Origin: Firm-04 sp045642925
Lineage (GTDB): Bacteria > Bacillota > Clostridia > Oscillospirales > Ruminococcaceae
DNA: 48,577 nt
Reading direction: 5' to 3'
Assembly: GCA_045642925.1 (NCBI GenBank)
Contig: JAZUJW010000050.1
Span: 1-48,577, forward strand
Of this stretch, positions 30,574 to 38,328 are shown piece by piece; positions within the stretch are counted from its first letter, which is position 1, and the number at the start of each line of letters is the position of its first letter. A program made the position numbers and the translations under genes. The notes beneath the pieces were generated by a model. That model saw nothing but the letters and a program-made list of their open reading frames with translations. It searched no databases and had not been told where the DNA came from.

Positions 30574-30589
30574 GTTAGCTTTCGCTAAC
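30574..30589. promoter_or_regulatory. Operator, perfect inverted repeat GTTAG-N6-CTAAC (Feo regulon)
   Basis: GTTAGCTTTCGCTAAC is a perfect inverted repeat placed just downstream of the -10 box of the Cys-rich gene, covering the likely start of transcription. The same half-sites and spacing recur at feoAB. The half-site resembles the DtxR/IdeR box (TTAGGTTAGCCTAACCTAA), so a metal-dependent DtxR-family repressor is the likely reader; none is encoded in the window. Confidence 0.75.
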
Positions 30590-30592
30590 CAT

Positions 30593-30621
30593 AGTATAAC
30601 CGATATTGAATGCATTGTCAA
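30593..30621 (-). promoter_or_regulatory. Sigma-A promoter of the FeoB-associated gene
   Basis: Minus strand: -35 TTGACA (30621-30616), 17-base spacer, -10 TATACT (30598-30593). Confidence 0.85.
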
Positions 30622-30705
30622 GCGGAAAATGAGGGGATTGCGGTTTTTTTTCATCATTTTGCGCCAATGCCTTGCAAAATCCTCGAAAACCGCCGATTCT
30701 CCCTC

Positions 30706-30734
30706 TTGCATTTTTCAGCAGACTATGATATAAT
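30706..30734 (+). promoter_or_regulatory. Sigma-A promoter of the CNNM/CBS gene
   Basis: -35 TTGCAT (30706-30711), 17-base spacer, -10 TATAAT (30729-30734). The codons before ATG 30767 overlap this promoter, which excludes the longer reading. Confidence 0.82.
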
Positions 30735-30766
30735 AATTGTATTATTATTTTGAAAGGATTGCAGTC

Positions 30767-32008
30767 ATGTTACCCTTTGGCATATTATGTCTGGTTATTT
30801 TTTCCGGTTTGTTTTCCGCTTGTGAAACTTCATTTTCCAGTGTCAACAAGATCCGCCTGAAGCACAGCGCCCAGCAAGGCGACAAAAAAGCGGCAAAAGC
30901 GCTTAATATTGCAGAAAATTTTGATAAGGCTCTGACTGCCATCTTGATTGGCAATAACCTTGTCAATATTTTTTCTGCTTCTCTCGGCACGATTTTGTTT
31001 ACGCAATGGTTTGGCGAAGGCGGCGTGGGCATCTCCTCCCTCATCATGACCGTACTGGTACTGATGTTCGGTGAGATTCTGCCAAAATCCTACGCCAAAA
31101 CACACGCTGAATCGCTGGCACGCTTTTTCTGTGCGCCGCTGAGTGCACTGATCTGGATTCTGACACCTGTCATTTTTCTGTTTAATCAGTTGGCAAAACT
31201 GGTGCAAAGCAAACAGAATGAGCCTTCTGTCACGGAAGATGAACTGAAAGTCATCGTGGAACAGATCGAAGAAGAAGGCGTACTGGAAGAACAGGAAAGC
31301 AACCTGGTACGTTCTGCACTGGAATTCGATGAGATCACGGTTACAGAAGTGCTTGTCCCTCGCGTCAACATTACCGCCGTGCAGAAGAATATGCCAATTT
31401 CCGAAATCAAAGACGTATTTCTGCGGGAACGATATTCCCGCCTGCCTGTCTATGACGAAACGCTCGATGATATCATCGGTTTCATCACGGAAAAAGATTT
31501 CTTCGGACTGCTGGAATCCGGCGCAGAAAACATTCAGCCCATCGTGCAGAAAATTTTACGCCTGCCTGAATTTGCACGTATCAGCGATGCCATGAAGCAA
31601 ATGCAGCGTGCAAAGTCGCACATCGCTGTGGTGCTTGACCAGTACGGCGGTACAAAAGGCATGGTCACGCTTGAAGATATCATCGAAGAACTTGTCGGCG
31701 AAATTTATGATGAAGCGGACGAAATCATCCCGATGATGACAAAAGTCGCAGCGGATACCTATGATATTTCCTGCGAATACAGTCTGGGCGACCTTTGCGA
31801 AGCATTGGAATTACCAGAAAATCTGATTGACACAGAATGCACTTCCCTCGGCGGCTGGGTCATGGAACTGTTCGGACGCATCCCCGACAACGGCGAACAG
31901 ATTTCAGGTGACTGGTTCTCCATTACCGTTACGGATGCCACCGAACAAAAACTGAACCGCGTGAAACTCTCACTGAAAACGTCCGCAGCAGCAAATGCTG
32001 CAAACTAA
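30767..32008 (+). CDS. CNNM/CorC-type membrane protein with paired CBS domains
   Basis: The 413-residue protein has a DUF21/CNNM membrane domain (about 1-165) with FSACETSFSSVNKIRLKH, ILIGNNLVNIFSASLG and FGEILPKSYAKTHAE, all typical of the family. A CBS pair follows (about 190-320; VLVPRVNITAVQKNMPISE and SHIAVVLDQYGGTKGMVTLEDIIEELVGEI). A CorC/HlyC-type C-terminal domain (about 335-405) ends the protein. These proteins are linked to Mg2+/Co2+ export or ion sensing at the membrane; older annotations call them hemolysins. ATG 30767 lies nine bases after GAAAGG. The GtrA gene starts 12 bases after the stop, so the two form an operon. Confidence 0.92.
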   Translation: MLPFGILCLVIFSGLFSACETSFSSVNKIRLKHSAQQGDKKAAKALNIAENFDKALTAILIGNNLVNIFSASLGTILFTQWFGEGGVGISSLIMTVLVLMFGEILPKSYAKTHAESLARFFCAPLSALIWILTPVIFLFNQLAKLVQSKQNEPSVTEDELKVIVEQIEEEGVLEEQESNLVRSALEFDEITVTEVLVPRVNITAVQKNMPISEIKDVFLRERYSRLPVYDETLDDIIGFITEKDFFGLLESGAENIQPIVQKILRLPEFARISDAMKQMQRAKSHIAVVLDQYGGTKGMVTLEDIIEELVGEIYDEADEIIPMMTKVAADTYDISCEYSLGDLCEALELPENLIDTECTSLGGWVMELFGRIPDNGEQISGDWFSITVTDATEQKLNRVKLSLKTSAAANAAN

Positions 32009-32020
32009 GGAGGATCTGAT

Positions 32021-32542
32021 ATGTTAGAATGGCTCTTGCAATTTGTCGTCAAACTCGCACCGAAGCCACTGAAAGACATTTTCTATAAGAAAGAAAGTAT
32101 GTGGCGCTACTGCTACTATGGTGCATGGACAACACTCATTTCGTTTTTAGCCAAAATGCTTGGCAAATTTTTGCTGGAACTTGCAGGCTACCAGATTACG
32201 GATTCCATTCCGAATTTGCTCAATACCACATTTTCGTGGATCATTGCCGTCACGTTTGCGTTTGTGGTCAACAAAAAGTATGTATTCATGAGCAAAACCA
32301 ACACCACAAAAGAACTGCTGTTTGAGATTGGCACATTCTACGGCGCAAGAGGCGTGACGTACTTCCTCGAACTCGGTATCATGTGGCTTCTGACCGTGTA
32401 TTGGCAGTTCAATTACACTCTCATTTCGATTCTCTCCCAGTTCATCATTCTTGCAATCAACTACGTGTTCAGCAAACTCGTCACATTCCGCAAGGGCGCT
32501 GATAACAAGCAGAATGCTGATGCCGCCGCCGCAAACAAATAA
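32021..32542 (+). CDS. GtrA-family membrane protein
   Basis: The 173-residue protein has four predicted helices. The family signature FSWIIAVTFAFVVNKKYVF sits after helix two, and a C-terminal segment ILAINYVFSKLVTFRKG mirrors it. GtrA proteins are thought to help move or present undecaprenyl-linked sugars for glycosylation of surface polymers. No partner glucosyltransferase is adjacent; the upstream gene is the CNNM/CBS protein. AAGGAGG lies seven bases before the ATG. A terminator follows the stop. Confidence 0.88.
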   Translation: MLEWLLQFVVKLAPKPLKDIFYKKESMWRYCYYGAWTTLISFLAKMLGKFLLELAGYQITDSIPNLLNTTFSWIIAVTFAFVVNKKYVFMSKTNTTKELLFEIGTFYGARGVTYFLELGIMWLLTVYWQFNYTLISILSQFIILAINYVFSKLVTFRKGADNKQNADAAAANK

Positions 32543-32551
32543 TCGCAGAAT

Positions 32552-32592
32552 TGCTCCCGTATGGCTCGCCCATGCGGGAGTTTGTTTTATCA
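32552..32592 (+). terminator. Rho-independent terminator of the CNNM-GtrA operon
   Basis: Stem CTCCCGTATGG / CCATGCGGGAG (32554-32580; one G-T pair), followed by TTTGTTTTA. Confidence 0.85.
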
Positions 32593-32613
32593 AGAAAATT
32601 TTAGTACCCCCTC

Positions 32614-32642
32614 TTGACAAACAATATGATCTGATGTATAAT
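32614..32642 (+). promoter_or_regulatory. Consensus sigma-A promoter of feoAB
   Basis: -35 TTGACA (32614-32619), 17-base spacer, -10 TATAAT (32637-32642). It is followed immediately by two GTTAG-type operators, which fits a strong promoter held down by a repressor. Confidence 0.92.
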
Positions 32643-32650
32643 AAATGCAG

Positions 32651-32666
32651 GTTAGGTAATGCTAAC
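32651..32666. promoter_or_regulatory. Operator 1 of feoAB, GTTAG-N6-CTAAC
   Basis: GTTAGGTAATGCTAAC has perfect half-sites with a 6-base spacer, the same geometry as the site at 30574-30589. It starts eight bases after the -10, over the start of transcription. Confidence 0.75.
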
Positions 32667-32684
32667 TTGTTTTTTGGATTAACG

Positions 32685-32700
32685 GTTAGCATATGCAAAC
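32685..32700. promoter_or_regulatory. Operator 2 of feoAB, GTTAG-N6-CAAAC (one mismatch)
   Basis: GTTAGCATATGCAAAC repeats the half-site pattern with one change and the same spacing, 34 bases centre to centre from operator 1. It lies between the promoter and the ribosome site. Weaker support than operator 1. Confidence 0.5.
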
Positions 32701-32717
32701 TGTGAAAGGAGTTTTTT

Positions 32718-35069
32718 ATGACACTGAAAGAATTATCAGTCGGCAAATCAGCAAAAGTCACGCAGGTTGGCGGAGAAGGTGTCCTTCGTCAGCACTTTTT
32801 GGATATGGGTGTCATTCCCGGTGCGGAATTGACGCTCATGAAATTTGCGCCCATGGGCGACCCGATGGAATTACAGATTCACGGCTACGAACTGACACTG
32901 CGTCTTGCAGATGCCGCACAAATCACCATTGAACCGATTGACCATCTTTCAGAACCAGAACCGCCGCATATTCATTCCGCATCTCACAAGAAAACTGCAC
33001 ATCCCGGTCTGGGTGAAGGCGGCATTTTTCATGTCAAAGAAGAAGCAAACCCTCTGCCGAAAGGCACAAAACTCACGTTTGCGCTCGCCGGAAACCAGAA
33101 TTGCGGCAAAACCACGCTGTTTAATCAATTGACCGGTTCGAACCAGCACGTCGGCAATTTTCCTGGTGTCACGGTTGACCAGAAAAGCGGTTCGATGCGC
33201 GGCGAAGCCAATTCTCTTGTGACAGATTTACCGGGCATCTACTCCCTTTCGCCGTATACGAGTGAGGAGATCGTATCCCGCCGATTCATCCTTGAAGAAC
33301 GTCCTACAGGTATCATCAACATCGCAGATGCAACCAATATCGAACGAAATCTCTATCTGACCATGCAGCTGATCGAACTTGATGTACCGATGGTACTCGC
33401 TCTGAACATGATGGACGAAGTGCGCGGCAACGGCGGTACGATTCGCATTAATGAAATGGAAGAACGACTCGGCATTCCCGTCATTCCGATTTCTGCTGCA
33501 AAAAATGAAGGCGTCGATGAACTGGTTGCCCATGCCCTCCATGTCGCGCAGTACCGCGAACGCCCCGGACGCACTGACTTCTGCGATAAGAATTCCAAAG
33601 GCGGCGCAGTGCACCGTGCACTTCACAGCATTATGCACCTGATCGAAGACCATGCGGAAAATGCACAGATCCCGCTTCGATTTGCCGCAAGTAAGCTGAT
33701 TGAGGGCGACACGCTGATTCAGGAAGCCCTGAAGCTCGACAACAATGAAACGGAAATGATCGACCACATCATTCTGCAAATGGAACAGGAAAGCGGTCTT
33801 GACCGTGCAGCCGCTATCGCAGATATGCGTTTTTCCTTCATTCGCAGACTTTGCCGCGATACGCTTGTCAAGCCAAAAGAAAGCAAAGAGCATATGCGCA
33901 GCCGGCACATCGACCGCGTGCTCACCGGAAAATATACTGCGCTCCCCTCTTTTATTCTGATTATGGCTTTGGTCTTTTTCCTGACCTTCAATGTCATCGG
34001 CGCATGGCTGCAAGGGCTGCTGGAATCTGCGATCACTCTTTTTACAGAATTTGTCGATGCATGGCTGACGAATGTCGGCGTGAACGAGGTACTGCATTCG
34101 CTGCTGATTGACGGCATTTTCGGCGGTGTTGGCAGTGTGCTGAGTTTCGTACCGATCATTGTCGTGCTGTTCTTCTTCCTTTCCATGCTGGAGGACAGCG
34201 GCTACATGGCGCGTGTGGCATTCGTTACAGATAAGCTTCTGCGTAAAATCGGTCTTTCCGGGCGCAGTATCGTCCCAATGCTGATTGGATTTGGCTGTAC
34301 CGTTCCCGGTGTCATGGCAAGCCGTACCCTTCCCTCAGAACGTGACCGTAAAATGACCATCATGCTCACCCCGTTCATGTCCTGCACTGCAAAACTACCC
34401 ATTTACGGTTTTTTCACGCAGTTATTCTTCCCGAAGTACAGCGGACTGATTATGGTATGCCTGTATCTCGGCGGCATCGGCATGGGCATTCTGATGGCGC
34501 TCATCAGCAAAAGCACGGTCTTTCGCGGTGAAGCCGTACCGTTTGTCATGGAACTGCCGAATTACCGTCTGCCCGGTGCAAAAAATGTCCTGCACCTCCT
34601 TTGGGATAAAGCAAAAGACTTCTTACAGCGTGCATTTACTGTCATTTTCCTTGCATCCATCGTCGTGTGGTTCCTGCAAACCTTCAATTTCAATCTCGCT
34701 GTTGTCGAAGATTCGCAAAACAGCATTCTGGCAGTCATTGCAGGTCTGCTTGCACCGATTTTTGCACCGCTCGGTTTCGGCAACTGGCAGTGCGTCACCG
34801 CATTGATCTCCGGATTTATTGCAAAGGAAAGTGTCGTATCTACGCTGACTGTCCTGTTCGGCGTCACTGATGTGTCAACCGTCCTGACACCTGCGGCTGC
34901 GGCATCCCTGCTGGTATTCTGTCTGCTGTACACGCCCTGCATCGCGGCAATCGCGGCAATTCAGAGAGAACTCGGCAAACGCTGGGCACTGAACGTTGTG
35001 CTTTTGCAATGCTCCGTTGCATGGATCAGCGCATTTCTTGTCCACAGCATCATGCTTGTTTTTGCCTGA
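32718..35069 (+). CDS. feoB: Fused FeoA-FeoB ferrous iron transporter
   Basis: The protein has 783 residues. Residues 1-75 are a FeoA SH3-like domain (TLKELSVGKSAKVTQVGGEG, DMGVIPGAELTLMKFAPMGDPMEL), joined by a His-rich linker to FeoB. The G domain (about 115-280) has G1 AGNQNCGKTTLFN, the G2 Thr in FPGVTVDQKSG, G3 DLPGIYSL and G4 NMMD. The helical insertion and about ten membrane helices follow, with Gate motifs GFGCTVPGVMASRTL and LYTPCIAAIAAIQRE. It imports Fe2+ powered or gated by GTP. FeoA and FeoB are usually separate genes. It follows AAAGGAG, is monocistronic, and carries the shared Feo operators. Confidence 0.96.
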   Translation: MTLKELSVGKSAKVTQVGGEGVLRQHFLDMGVIPGAELTLMKFAPMGDPMELQIHGYELTLRLADAAQITIEPIDHLSEPEPPHIHSASHKKTAHPGLGEGGIFHVKEEANPLPKGTKLTFALAGNQNCGKTTLFNQLTGSNQHVGNFPGVTVDQKSGSMRGEANSLVTDLPGIYSLSPYTSEEIVSRRFILEERPTGIINIADATNIERNLYLTMQLIELDVPMVLALNMMDEVRGNGGTIRINEMEERLGIPVIPISAAKNEGVDELVAHALHVAQYRERPGRTDFCDKNSKGGAVHRALHSIMHLIEDHAENAQIPLRFAASKLIEGDTLIQEALKLDNNETEMIDHIILQMEQESGLDRAAAIADMRFSFIRRLCRDTLVKPKESKEHMRSRHIDRVLTGKYTALPSFILIMALVFFLTFNVIGAWLQGLLESAITLFTEFVDAWLTNVGVNEVLHSLLIDGIFGGVGSVLSFVPIIVVLFFFLSMLEDSGYMARVAFVTDKLLRKIGLSGRSIVPMLIGFGCTVPGVMASRTLPSERDRKMTIMLTPFMSCTAKLPIYGFFTQLFFPKYSGLIMVCLYLGGIGMGILMALISKSTVFRGEAVPFVMELPNYRLPGAKNVLHLLWDKAKDFLQRAFTVIFLASIVVWFLQTFNFNLAVVEDSQNSILAVIAGLLAPIFAPLGFGNWQCVTALISGFIAKESVVSTLTVLFGVTDVSTVLTPAAAASLLVFCLLYTPCIAAIAAIQRELGKRWALNVVLLQCSVAWISAFLVHSIMLVFA

Positions 35070-35282
35070 ACCTTAAATATGCGTTAATATTAACGATAGC
35101 ATCCAATCAAAGCATTCAAAACTTGTGGACAACGCCGAAAATCATTCTTTTTTTACACTTTTTCTCCGATTTTTATATTGGAAATTTTGACACTTTGTGC
35201 TATGATTATCATTAGATAGATAGATGCACACAACAGACAGATGGTTTATAGGGGAAAAAACTTTGAAAGGATGAAGAATTCC
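35070..35282. other. Intergenic region between feoAB and the dockerin esterase
   Basis: It contains a perfect 14-bp palindrome CGTTAATATTAACG at 35082-35095 without a T tract, then the esterase promoter. A short GATA repeat (TAGATAGATAGATG) lies in the leader. No clear terminator for feoAB is visible. Confidence 0.5.
35178..35206 (+). promoter_or_regulatory. Probable sigma-A promoter of the dockerin esterase
   Basis: -35 TTGGAA (35178-35183), 17-base spacer, -10 TATGAT (35201-35206). A TTGACA lies within the spacer but is only 8 bases from the -10, so it cannot be its partner. Confidence 0.6.
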
Positions 35283-36986
35283 ATGCAAACCAAAAAAATT
35301 GTAGCTGCTGTTCTGGCAATCGCTACGCTTTCTGCATCTGCATTCCCAATTTCTGCTGATGCAGCCGACGAGTATTTCCATGCCACCTTTGAAGACGGCC
35401 TTGACGGCTGGGATAGCCGCGGCAGTGCCATGGTGTCCCTTTCTTCCAGCGAGGCAAGCAGCGGTTCGAAGTCTGCCGCTGTATCCGGCAGAACCGAATC
35501 GTGGAACGGCATTGCCAAGAATCTCGACAGCACTGTATTCACCGCAGGTTCTTCGTACAGCTTCAGTATCATGGTAAAGAGCGCAACTGCTGCACACTTC
35601 AAGCTTTCTCTGCAATACACCACAGGCAGCGGCGAAGCAGGTGCGGGCGGTTTCGGTGATTTCGGCGGCTTCGGCGGTTTCGGCGGCGGCGGTACGACCT
35701 CTTACGCTTCCGTTGCAGAAAAGGATGTTGCTGCGGGAGAATGGACACAACTTGCCAACGCAAGCTACACGATTCCGGAAGGCGCGACCAATCTGGTTCT
35801 TTACGTCGAAACGGAAGATTCAACAGATGATTTCTATGTCGATGAACTGATCGCAGCGAAAAGCGGCACCGAAATCAGCAGCGGCAGTCAGGGCAGTCAG
35901 TCCTCCTCCGCAGTACCGGGCGATGTCAATGAAGACAAGAAAGTCGATGCAAAAGATGCAGCTGCACTGCAAGGCTATCTGCTGAACAAGAACGACAGCA
36001 TCAATGCCAAAGCAGCAGATTTTGACGGCAACAACAAGGTCAATGCAGTCGATTTAGCGCTTCTGAAAAAAGAGATCATGAACCCGAAGCCAACGACGAC
36101 CACCACAACCGTCACTACAACGACGACCACAACCGTTCAGCAGCCACAAAGCGGCGGTCAGTCCCCCACCGCTTACATGGAATCCGTCCGCAAGACCGTG
36201 ACCATTCAGGTACCCGGCAATATGACTTCGAAACCCGCAAACAATGGTACGGTAACACACTTTACCTACCATTCTGAATATGCAAACCGCGACAAGGGCG
36301 CAAATGTCTGGCTGCCCGCAGGATATACCGAAAGCAAAAAGTATCCTGTTGTCTACTGCAACCACGGTATCATGGGCGGCGAAAACGACATGGTCGGCAT
36401 GGGCATTCCTGAAATCGCAGGCAACCTGATTGCTGCCGGCGAAGCCGAAGAAATGATTATCGTCTTCCCGCAGATGTATACCAGCAAACAAAGCGCTTCT
36501 CCTTCCGGTATCAATGTCGAAAGCTGCAAGGGCTATGACGATTTCGTATATGACATCGCAGACAGCCTGATGCCTTACATTGAGTCCCATTACAGTGTCA
36601 AAACCGGTCGCGAGAACACAGCAATCTGCGGCTTCTCCATGGGCGGCAGAGAATCGCTTTATATCGGTGTCGTCCGTAACGATTTGTTCGGCTACATCGG
36701 CTGTGCAGCACCTGCACCCGGTGTTACACCCGGTGTCGATATGTTCATGACGCATCCCGGCTGTATGCAGGAAAGCGAACTGAAAATCACAGGTGATAAG
36801 CCGTGGCTGCTGATGATTGCAGGCGGCACGAATGATACGGTTGTCGGCACATTCCCCGAACAGTATCACAACATCCTGACAAAGAACGGCGAAGACCATG
36901 TCTGGATTTCCGTTCCCGGTGCAGGTCATGACGGCAGCACCGTTACCCCGCTGATGTACAACTTCCTGCGCAATATCTTCAAATAA
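35283..36986 (+). CDS. Secreted CBM22-like / dockerin / CE1-type esterase
   Basis: The protein has 567 residues with a signal peptide (about 1-27, cut near ADA-AD). A CBM22-like beta-sandwich follows (about 30-195; YFHATFEDGLDGWDSRGS, TEDSTDDFYVDELIAAKSG). A dockerin sits mid-protein (about 212-270, DVNEDKKVDAKDA and DFDGNNKVNAVDL), with a Thr-rich linker (about 273-290). The alpha/beta-hydrolase ends the protein, with nucleophile Ser452 in GFSMGGRE and catalytic His549 in GAGHDGS. CE1 members are feruloyl or acetyl-xylan esterases, so this should de-esterify xylan while cohesin-bound. A Gly/Phe-rich insert (GAGGFGDFGGFGGFGGGG) interrupts the binding module. ATG 35283 follows GAAAGG by 12 bases; ATG 35271 abuts it. 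Confidence 0.9.
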   Translation: MQTKKIVAAVLAIATLSASAFPISADAADEYFHATFEDGLDGWDSRGSAMVSLSSSEASSGSKSAAVSGRTESWNGIAKNLDSTVFTAGSSYSFSIMVKSATAAHFKLSLQYTTGSGEAGAGGFGDFGGFGGFGGGGTTSYASVAEKDVAAGEWTQLANASYTIPEGATNLVLYVETEDSTDDFYVDELIAAKSGTEISSGSQGSQSSSAVPGDVNEDKKVDAKDAAALQGYLLNKNDSINAKAADFDGNNKVNAVDLALLKKEIMNPKPTTTTTTVTTTTTTTVQQPQSGGQSPTAYMESVRKTVTIQVPGNMTSKPANNGTVTHFTYHSEYANRDKGANVWLPAGYTESKKYPVVYCNHGIMGGENDMVGMGIPEIAGNLIAAGEAEEMIIVFPQMYTSKQSASPSGINVESCKGYDDFVYDIADSLMPYIESHYSVKTGRENTAICGFSMGGRESLYIGVVRNDLFGYIGCAAPAPGVTPGVDMFMTHPGCMQESELKITGDKPWLLMIAGGTNDTVVGTFPEQYHNILTKNGEDHVWISVPGAGHDGSTVTPLMYNFLRNIFK

Positions 36987-36994
36987 GAAATGAT

Positions 36995-37036
36995 AAATGC
37001 GGTCTGTACTCCCCTTCGTACAGACCGCATTTTTTA
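36995..37036 (+). terminator. Rho-independent terminator of the dockerin esterase
   Basis: Stem AATGCGGTCTGTAC / GTACAGACCGCATT (36996-37031) followed by TTTTT. The converging antiporter gene's stop codon overlaps the end of the T tract, and the structure may serve both genes. Confidence 0.9.
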
Positions 37037-38215
37037 TGACGATTTCACAAGCAAATGGTGTGCTGTCAGGTCGATTGCAAATGCGCCAAACGGTGCAGTC
37101 AGCAAAATTGCAAGCACAGCAACGGACAGCACCAGTTCTCCGCATGGCAATCCCATCGCCAGCGGCACTGCACCGATTGCCGCTTGTACTGTTGCTTTCG
37201 GCGTATAGGCAAGCATACAGAACAGACGCTCTCTTTTTGTCAATTTCGTGCCAAGCATTGACAGCCACACACCCGCCATCCGAAATGCCATTGCGCCCAA
37301 CACCAGAAGAACCGCTTTGATGCCGTATTTCGGAATCGCTTCCAGATTGACTGCCGCACCAACCAATCCAAACAGAAAGACCTCCGCCGCTGTCCAGATG
37401 GCATTACAGTGTGCGGCAGATTCTTTCGCGGCGCCGGAAGATTTCGCTGAAAGCACCATGCCAAGCGCCATAATGCCAATCATGCCTGAAACGCGAATAT
37501 GTTCTTCCGTTCGTGTCTGAATGCCCATCAGCAGAAAAGCAAGGGATAACAGCAAAATCGTTACTTTTGTGCCTGTCAGTCTGCTTTTTTGCAAGAAAAG
37601 TGAATATCCCCAGCCCATCAGTACACCACAGCCGATCCCCAGCAGAATGGAAGTCGGAATCTGCACAAAATCCAGTGCGGATACATTTCCGCCCGCAAGA
37701 ATTCCTGAAAATGCCGAAAACAGTACCATAACATATACATCATCCGCAGATGCACCCGCCAGAATCATCTGCGGAATCTGTTTCTCCGTACCACACTTTT
37801 CCTCCATCAGTCCCAACATTCGCGGCACGACCACCGCAGGCGATACTGCAGCCAGCACCGAACCGATCAATGCCGCTTCCATTTTTGAAATGCCAAACAG
37901 CATCGGCGCAAGGAGCAAAACGCCCAGCAACTCGGCGCTTGCAGGCACAAAACACAACAGTAAGGCTGGTCTGCCTGCTTTTTTCAAGGATGACACATCC
38001 AATGAAAGCCCCGCACGCAGTAAAATGATTACCAGTGCAAATTGTCGCAGCTGCGCGGAAATTCCAAGCAAGGATGCGTCCAGCCACCCCAGCATTTCAC
38101 TTCCCAGCAGAATCCCCGCCGCAATCATGCCTGTCAAGGCAGGCAGATGCAGCTTTTTTGCCAAATATCCAAAACCCATACCGAATATCCAGATGAGTGC
38201 CATACTTTCAAGCAT
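37034..38215 (-). CDS. Cation/proton antiporter (CPA family, Na+/H+ exchanger-like)
   Basis: The 393-residue protein has about 11-12 membrane helices. Family features are GYLAKKLHLPALTGMIAAGILLG near the start, LVIILLRAGLSLDVSSLKKAG, AVSPAVVVPRMLGL and the paired-acid ASADDVYVMVLFSAFSG, the ion-binding Asp pair of electrogenic CPA exchangers. It lacks a C-terminal TrkA-N/regulatory domain. It would exchange Na+ or K+ for protons at the cell membrane; the ion is unknown. GGAG lies seven bases before the ATG. It sits downstream of cellobiose phosphorylase on the same strand but separated by a strong terminator, so its expression may rely on readthrough. Confidence 0.88.
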   Translation of the reverse strand: MLESMALIWIFGMGFGYLAKKLHLPALTGMIAAGILLGSEMLGWLDASLLGISAQLRQFALVIILLRAGLSLDVSSLKKAGRPALLLCFVPASAELLGVLLLAPMLFGISKMEAALIGSVLAAVSPAVVVPRMLGLMEEKCGTEKQIPQMILAGASADDVYVMVLFSAFSGILAGGNVSALDFVQIPTSILLGIGCGVLMGWGYSLFLQKSRLTGTKVTILLLSLAFLLMGIQTRTEEHIRVSGMIGIMALGMVLSAKSSGAAKESAAHCNAIWTAAEVFLFGLVGAAVNLEAIPKYGIKAVLLVLGAMAFRMAGVWLSMLGTKLTKRERLFCMLAYTPKATVQAAIGAVPLAMGLPCGELVLSVAVLAILLTAPFGAFAIDLTAHHLLVKSS

Positions 38216-38230
38216 ACAATTTCTCCAAAT

Positions 38231-38279
38231 AAAAAAGCTGACAACTCCTGCGTCATAAACGCAGAAGTCATCAGCTTTA
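38231..38279 (-). terminator. Rho-independent terminator of cellobiose phosphorylase
   Basis: On the minus strand AAAGCTGA pairs with TCAGCTTT and an inner TGCGT/ACGCA stem closes the loop; T6A follows at the end. It ends only about 16 bases before the antiporter start and just ahead of its ribosome site. Confidence 0.85.
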
Positions 38280-38328
38280 TTTCATAAAGCGGTTTCAGCT
38301 TTCGCTGCGGGAGAACCTCATTCCCTTA

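Noticed and set aside
35214..35228. GATA tandem repeat in the esterase leader
   Set aside because: Only three units; too short to claim phase variation.
36090..36140. Tandem repeat of ACN codons as a microsatellite locus
   Set aside because: It encodes the Thr-rich interdomain linker of the esterase, ordinary for cellulosomal proteins.
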